DNA of 64,000 nt from Dactylonectria macrodidyma (Eukaryota > Ascomycota > Sordariomycetes > Hypocreales > Nectriaceae), in NCBI GenBank assembly GCA_020744425.1, contig JAGMUV010000021.1, positions 930,001 to 994,000 on the forward strand, read 5' to 3'. The position numbers and the translations under genes are program-made. Shown one piece after another: positions 57,968 to 64,000 of this stretch (the first letter of the stretch is position 1; the number at the start of each line of letters is the position of its first letter). The notes below the pieces were generated by a model, which was not told the origin of the DNA, did not search any database, and was given only the letters and a program-made list of their open reading frames with translations.

Positions 57968-58749
57968 TCACGTGATGACCGCTGGTGGTGTTGGGTTAGC
58001 ACGGTCTGAGATGAAATACGCCGATGGTGATTGGGGGAGAAATGCGACCCACGGAGCATACCTCGAAGAGTTATTGTTGAATGGGGGATGGGTCGAATAT
58101 TCGCTGCCAGGCGCGTGGGGTACTCGTCCTTCTCTATGCTGAAGATGGATGTTTGAGTTCAAGAATGGTTGGCTGCTGGTAGCGGCACCGTGGTGGAGAG
58201 AGCAAGCGGGGCTTGGCAGCGTCACATTCTCGGCAATCTCATCTCGAGCAATGGCACCTGGTGGTGCAATGCTTCCTCTCTGGGGAGACCCTGACTCTTC
58301 ATCACAGTGCGGATTGGAGGCGCGTCTGTTTGATGTCTTCCTAATTTCCAATACCAGAATAGCAGCACACAGCAAAACAAGAATCACCACGAGAGCGAAG
58401 GTGACTCGAAAAAGACCTGACTCATTGGCATTTATTAGAGCCTGAATTTCACTTGTTGCATTGATGAACCCACGTTGACTGGTGGGATCCACGTCGATAT
58501 GCGGGGGCGGCGGTAGTGGTGTCCGGATAGCGTCCTGGCACTTCGGAGTAGCTGAGCCCGCTTTCTGGAGGCCATAAGCTCAGTAATTAATTACGAAGTT
58601 TGTTAGTTGGGGCGAGCGGAACATACTAGATCGGCTTTGCACTGTTCAAGGTAGTCCTTGAGTGCGGTCCATTCTGCAAGCTTAAGTGCTTTCTTTGAGA
58701 GAACTTGACTGCTAAATCTAGGAAGAAGTGCAATAATTGCGACAATCAT
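57968..58749 (-). CDS. Small single-pass membrane protein, unknown function
   Basis: Two exons, 58749-58627 and 58564-57968, with a 62-nt intron (GTATGT...CTCCAG), encode 239 residues. The N-terminus MIVAIIALLPRFSSQVLSKK is hydrophobic, followed by WTALKDYLEQCKADL, a Pro-rich TPLPPPPHIDVD and a membrane helix LFRVTFALVVILVLLCAAIL with a basic flank (RKTSNRRA). The C-terminal third is Ser/Pro/Asn-rich and probably disordered. The WTA-KD-CQ/KADL pattern recurs in fungal small membrane proteins near NLR or incompatibility loci, which I recall but cannot verify here. The frame is open upstream to a GTG at 58794; the first ATG is preferred. Confidence 0.65.
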
Positions 58750-59129
58750 TGTGTCGGGGCTGAGGGCCCCGGGGCCCGGGACCCGGACAGTCACGTTACC
58801 TATAGCTAGCTATAAGAGGCAGCAGATTTCCCAGACTTAGACAGAAAGACAATGCTTCTTCCTCTTTTTACTTGATTTTTCCTGATTTTCCTAGCCTTGA
58901 TTTTCCTATTTTATTTTACTTGATGAACTGATATCATTCTTCCTTTTCCAGCTAGCTGCTTAGCTGATGATTTTATCTGCATTTTTGGCTATTTTATTTC
59001 CTAGGCATTATCTTGCCGTCCTTCGCCTACCTTTCGGGCCCAGCTCGCCGTCACTTCGGGTGGTTGTTTGTCCCCCTGCCCAACACATCATACCGATGAG
59101 AGTGATGAAGCAGCTTCGGAGGATTTGGC
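58750..59129. other. Spacer, nothing recognised
   Basis: It contains the presumed promoter of the membrane-protein gene and a T-rich stretch near 58860-58920. No gene seen. Confidence 0.3.
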
Positions 59130-59838
59130 GACTCCATCGACTCCATCGCACCATGGCCGCCCGGCTCCCGGCTCCGCGCCGCGATGTGGTCAAGCAAGAA
59201 GGTCCCGAGCTGGGTGAATGATATCATCAAATCGGCCGTAGCCGAGTGGACGAAAGGCCTTGGGAAAACGCTCGCGGTGCAATGGGTCTCTGCCATCGGC
59301 GCCTCGGACATTCGCATGTCATTCCGGACTGACCTGCCGAGCTGGAGCTGCGTCGGAGCTCGGGCGCGTCTCTACGAGGAGTCGAAGCCGACCATGAACT
59401 TCAACTTTGGGGGGTGGAAGGACAGCAAGGCCGTGTGCTCGCAGGCCTGCCTACGTCAGGAGACTGGCTTCTCATCTGTTTGGCCATGCCCTGGGTTTGT
59501 AAGTCCAACCTCTCCGTTGAGTCCGTTCCGAGCGTCGCTCGGCAGATGCTCGCTCAGCGCTTCCTCGTCCTGAAAACTAACGCAGCCCGCTCAGACCGCA
59601 CGCCATCCTGAGCCAGTGGCCCTTGCCATGCAAGGCGGGCGAACTCGAGAAGGTGTGCGGCTCCTACTACGCCAGTATGCTCGAGTCTGAAAAAGGCTGC
59701 GAAAGTCTGCGGGATATCCAGTCCATCATGCGCTACGATTTTCCGGCTGCACTGACCAGCAACAGTACCGACTTCCTCCAAGGAGGTCGCGTCGTCGACA
59801 ATGAGGCCCTCGCCCTCGTCCGCTCCTTGTATCCTTGA
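59130..59838 (+). pseudogene. Astacin-like (M12A-type) metalloprotease, decayed
   Basis: The first part reads VPSWVNDIIKSAVAEWTKGL, IGASDIRMSFRTDLPSWSCV and EESKPTMNFNFGGWKDSKA, like the pro-catalytic region of fungal astacin-type proteases. The later part, SLRDIQSIMRYDFPAALTSN then GGRVVDNEALALVRSLYP, matches the C-terminal region. Between them the zinc-binding HExxH motif is gone and the frame changes more than once. Family recognition is moderate; loss of the active site is clear if the family is right. Confidence 0.5.
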
Positions 59839-60114
59839 GAGTGACCTCTGCTCCGTAGGGCTTGATATTCGTCTACTTATATCCACCAAGCATGAAGATA
59901 ATGCAACAGGCAACCACATGTAGCACAGCGGCAGATTATAAGCGGCAGGAGAATATTTGATGCATGTGCTGTTATTGCAGAATGAGCTATCGGCTTGTCG
60001 ACCTATATTTGATGGGGATCCGACACTCACCAGCATGAAGATGGCCTTCCTAGGCTCCTCTCCTTGCGCCCGACATGCTATTTGTCAACATGGGTGGAGA
60101 ATAATATTACGAAC
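59839..60114. other. Spacer
   Basis: No feature recognised. Confidence 0.3.
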
Positions 60115-60636
60115 ATGTGCTTGGAAGAAGAAGAGCCATTCGAGAAGTGTCTAAATCCGGCTTCGCTCTACGTCTGCCATGAATACCGAACGCATACTCT
60201 AACGCAATTCATCTGGATGCATCATCTAAGATTTTAACATGGATTATACCTTAATCCTCAATCTGATATTCTGTGGGTTAGCGAAGACACTACTCATTCT
60301 ATGGCTTAGTTAAATGAGCTAGAGGAATATTACGGTCATTAGCTCGGCCGAACTGAGACGGTTCTTATTGGAGAGGTTGAATGGGATACTAGAAAGCACG
60401 TCCCGGGGTTTTTGAACCTATTGGCAGGGCTTTACCTGATCAAGGTCGTCCTCAATCCCTATCATTACCGGGATGGCGACTTCTTGCGTCCACACCATCG
60501 CACAACGCCTGGAGAGTATCCACAAGTTGCAAAAAAGCTTCAGCTTAAAGACACTGGAGAGCTGGGAGGAGTGAGCTGGACTGTTCAGTATATAGATCTT
60601 ATGGGTAATATTTATCGTCAGTGTCAACTGCCATAG
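60115..60636 (+). pseudogene. 2EXR family pseudogene
   Basis: Readable blocks in one frame: NPASLYVCHEYRTHTLTQFI, then after a stop GLYLNPQSDILWVSEDTTHS, LNELEEYYGH, a TAG, and TETVLIGEVEWDTRKH through YIDLMGNIYRQCQLP. The xALLxVCxESR...TL and SDILW spacing is that of 2EXR proteins. At least three in-frame stops and no N-terminal FPxLPxELRxxIW were found. TAG in place of Q after YGH is inferred from the family. Confidence 0.5.
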
Positions 60637-61943
60637 GCAATGCTGATGAATTTCCCCAGTACCGCATTTTAAGAGAAATACAATTAAGTCGACATTGACC
60701 TCGTTCCTAACACCACTTTACTCGACCTTGACCACACCACCACCTGGGATGATTAGCTATCTGGCAGGGCTGCTTCGATGTAGTAGGGCGAAGCGTAGAC
60801 GAGAGATTGTTGCTGTTGTGGTGGGAAAGGAAATGATTGCCCATTTGCTTCTCTTCATTGTCGAGATTCATTCCTCACGGCAAAAATGACACGATGTCGG
60901 CTGATATGGCAGGTTGCGAGGAGAGCAAAAGGGGCGACCTCACTTCCCCCCTTTCAACTGCCATCCGTACAGGTCGTACGTACGGCCAATTGCTAGTGTC
61001 GCTGGTCACTGGTCACTGACCCTCGCACCTTGTCTCGAGCCGGCTCTTCGTCCCACGCACGCATCGCGACGTGAAAGCACCGAACTCAAGCAGCTTCTGC
61101 TGACACCCCCTACTGCACCCCATGCATTTTTATGGCGGCCAAGCAGATCGATCACGCAAGTCAACGGATCACGGTAGGCAACATCAACGGTATAACTGGT
61201 CAATTCGACTCTAGGAAACATGTACTATGTGCCTTCCGGAGGAGTGGTCCATCAGCTGTCTAACGGTCTCGGGTCCGGGATGACCTTTAGCGGCGCTACG
61301 AATTTACGTAGGATGTGGACAATCAAGCTTGACTAGAAAAGTGGACAGATGACGAGCTTGTCGTGTCGATGTCACTTGATTATCACCGTTCATGTTGCCT
61401 GCACTACACTGGGGTTGAAATTGGAACATCTCACTAAGGGCAATTCTAAACTCCTTCTAGCTGCTGCCCATACAGAATGGGGAGCCAGAACCGGATTCTG
61501 GTGGCGGTTGACCCGCCACAACCCGAGAACAGGGTAAAGAAGCCCCAGGTGGGGTGCCATGTCATGAATGATGATGACCATATCCCCCAGTAGCTAGATA
61601 TACGGAGTACTCCGTAGACTAATAAGGGGAGTTTGCGGATTTGGCTCCTCCTGGGTGGCCCGTGCTGCCGGAGCCCGTGGTTGATGCCTGAGGTGAGCTA
61701 CCACACCTCTCGCGCGACTTCAGGGTGAGCCATGCAGCTAGAACCAACATTCGCATTTCAGAAATCATAACACAGACACGATGAGCAGCGCCAACGCTGT
61801 CATGGCGCGTTTTGCCATGAATCGGCGGCTATTTAAATGCGGATGCCTCCCATGCGCTGACACCGTGGCTTTCTCCCTCACCCTCTTCCCATCAACAGCT
61901 GCAAACGATGGCGAGGAAAGAACGAACCGATCCAACGAAACCC
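60637..61943. other. Intergenic, nothing recognised
   Basis: About 1.3 kb with only short unconvincing ORFs. No RNA gene or repeat found. Confidence 0.35.
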
Positions 61944-64000
61944 CTAAGTTGTAGATATGCCGCCTGTCCTCGACGCAACCTCGGCCTCCAGGCCAGCCGT
62001 CACCTCGAGATATACAATCCTTGGCACCAACTCACAAGTATGACCCGGCACGGGCCAGCTGGGTTGGGCGAGATGGATATCCGCGCCGCTATCTAGGAGC
62101 AACTGGACAATTTCAGAAGAGCCCAGTTCCATAGCCAGCTGTACGACTCTTCCGCAGGAGAACCGGGGAGCTGGCGTTATCGGGGCTGGGTCCCCCGGCT
62201 CCTGGCGACCGCCGGTTAGGCCGTGATAGCTGACATTGGCATCGGCGCCATGGGCGAGTAGTAACCGAACTAGGTCTGCGTTGCCTAGTTGAGCTGCCCG
62301 GACGAGAGGGGGGATGAAGTGTTCCGCTTCGAGTTCCGGGATGTCTTTAAAGGTGCAGCCGTCGTGATGATGGGTATCTTTGGGAGGGGGCCTGTCGGAT
62401 TCTTGGAAATCGCAGCGAACGCCGTTGGCTAGTAGGGTCTCGACGATGGTGGTATCCGCATGGTCCACTGCTATGCCAAGGCTTCTGGTCGATGAGACCC
62501 TGTTGGTTCTCCGTACGAGCATGTCTACGACCTGCAGGTTCCTTCTCCTGACGGCGTTTACCAGCGGAGGCCCCCGTATTGCGTGGGCGGTTGAGTTTGG
62601 ATCGGCGCCCATGTCGAGGAAGAGATTGACGAGATCGGCCTTATCGTGTTAGACGGCCCAGTCCAGCGACGTGGCCGGGATCAAATCCAAGGTTACGGGC
62701 AGCGCCAACTTTGTTACATCGTACTCGAGAATCGGGGCGTTCAAGTTGACGCCGTGCTCGACGAGTTTCGAGATGACGTGTTTGCCGCATCCCAGCTCCA
62801 ACGCAAGCGCAAGCGCCGCCTCGGCCTGGCCCTGGCTGGGGAGCTCGTTGGATGTTGGATCGGAGTGAGCAGGTCGAGGTGCCGGGGGTCGCCGGCCTGC
62901 GGCTTGAACATCGGTTGCGCGCTCTTCGCTGGTCAGGCGATTCTTGAAATTGAACCTTCGAGATGCTGGCTCCCACAATACGTCCCATCCATCATCCTCG
63001 GATCCAGATGAAGCCTGGCTCGAGGTATGGCCTCCGGCGTTGTCAGGGACCGGACCTACCTCCTCCCAGAAAACAAAGGGGCCGAAATCCACTCGCTCGT
63101 ATATAAACCCCTGAGACTGCCGTCGCACTCCTGACCATGGGCTTGAGGAGGTGGTGGGTTTTTCTAGTTTTCTAGGTTTTTCTAGCCCCATGGGGAAGAC
63201 CGTTGCTATAGTACCGGGCTTGAAGGGTGTTGGATTCTTTTGCTGGACCTCGTCCCACTTGGTGCCGTGGAAGAAGGCGTGGGATTTTACTTGGGACGCC
63301 CCGCCTACTCCTAGACGTTTGGCGGGATCCTTATCGAGAAGTCGAATCAAGACATCCTTAGCGGCCGACGAAAGCTCGTCGGGGAACCGCAAGCCTTGGC
63401 CGATAATCCTCTGCTGCTTCTCGTCGGCATCCTTGTGATAGAACGGGGGCAAGCCGGTTAACATCTCGTGTAGGAGGATTCCCAAGGTCCACCAATCCGC
63501 CATCCTGGAAACCGCGCGGCCGAGAAGAAGCTCGGGGGCCGGGTATTCCGGCATCCCGGGTATGATGCCGCCTCCGTCTTGTATGTTCAACCCGAAAAGC
63601 CCAGGGGTGCATAGACTGATGTGGCCGAGGGCATCTATCAGCATGTTTTCCGGCTTGAATGAGGCGACAATGCGCTGGTCGTGCAGGTACTCGAGCAGAC
63701 AAACGAGCTCAGCAACGTAAAATCTCGCCTTGTTGACGGCAAAACGCCGCTCTCTTTGAAGGTGACCGAATAGGTGTCCACCGCTGGCCAGCGGAGAGAG
63801 CAGGTGCAGTCCTTCGGGCGACTCGAGCGCGAACTTGAGCGGGGCGATAAAGCGGTGGCTGTATGATGGCGTCTCGGGGCTGGGGATAAAGTTGTTTGTG
63901 GGGAGCGTCACCATGGCGTACCTCCGATGGCTGTCTTGTTTTTCGACATGGACAACATCACCGGTATTCACCGTCTCAAAGACCCTCCACACCGTGTCAT
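61944..64000 (-). pseudogene. Degenerate AGC-type kinase fused to ankyrin repeats, 5' end outside window
   Basis: The frame enters from the right edge. The kinase-like part has FYVAELVCLLEYLHDQRIVA, then SFKPENMLID where YRDLKPEN is expected, CTPGLFGLNI where CDFGLCKL is expected, PAPELLLGRAVSRMADWWTL and LIRLLDKDPAKRLGVGG. The catalytic Asp of HRD and the Asp of DFG are both absent, so it is probably a pseudokinase. After an acidic and Pro-rich linker come ankyrin units (VISKLVEHGVNLNAP, VNLFLDMGADPN, IPPLVRAAQLGNADLVRLLL, EIVQLLLDSGADIHLAQ). An in-frame TAA at 62649-62651 separates LDWAV from HDKADLVN, with ancestral CAA inferred. Both sides are in the same frame, so a single nonsense change truncates the ankyrin tail. 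Confidence 0.75.

Overview
This window looks like an accessory, repeat-rich region of a filamentous ascomycete (Pezizomycotina). The evidence is short GT...AG introns of 44-100 nt, fungal-only protein families (2EXR, DUF1752/Reg1-like, DUF3435, HeLo-NACHT and PNP-NB-ARC NLRs), fungal transposon families (Tad1-type LINE, pogo/Fot1-like, Tc1/mariner, Copia, Gypsy), and many single C-to-T-type nonsense codons that resemble repeat-induced point mutation (RIP). I cannot name the species from sequence alone.

Layout. 0-1 kb: 3' LTR and RNase H end of a Copia element. 1.5-3.8 kb: a four-exon protein kinase fused to a tandem W/R-rich repeat domain. 3.9-6.5 kb: a foldback MITE-like repeat carrying a 174-bp solo LTR, then a decayed pogo-type transposase. 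6.7-8.0 kb: a broken DUF1752/Reg1-like gene. 10.8-16.0 kb: a large single-module NRPS with the adenylation-carrier-membrane-hexapeptide layout of poly-lysine-synthetase-type enzymes. 16.0-17.7 kb: an ankyrin-type ORF split by a Tc1/mariner element with visible TIRs and TA target. 17.8-19.9 kb: an eight-exon secreted tyrosinase. 22.3-24.7 kb: Copia debris that cuts off a LysM chitinase pseudogene. 25.9-29.5 kb: an intact 2EXR gene, a decayed LRR gene and Tc1 debris. 30.1-33.5 kb: a PNP-NB-ARC-TPR NLR with one nonsense codon. 34.2-39.7 kb: a full-length LINE with both ORFs open and a 13-bp target-site duplication. 39.8-41.7 kb: a decayed PQ-loop protein and two tandem related ORFs. 41.8-44.2 kb: a damaged DUF3435 tyrosine recombinase (Starship-captain family).

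44.8-55.3 kb is an NLR domain yard. It holds a WD40 tail, a HeLo-NACHT-ankyrin-ZZ NLR with about 28 ankyrin units, a second WD40 tail butted against a NACHT on the opposite strand, another solo LTR, and a second ankyrin array. 55.5-57.2 kb has Gypsy and 5'-truncated LINE debris. 58-64 kb has a small single-pass membrane protein, an astacin-like protease pseudogene, a 2EXR pseudogene, and a degenerate AGC-type kinase fused to ankyrin repeats that runs off the right edge.

Functionally, the intact genes are enzymes of secondary metabolism and pigment chemistry (NRPS, tyrosinase), a kinase fusion, and NLR-type self/non-self receptors. They are embedded in mobile DNA. A captain-type recombinase among NLRs and cargo-like genes is compatible with a decayed Starship giant transposon, but no element boundary is proven here.
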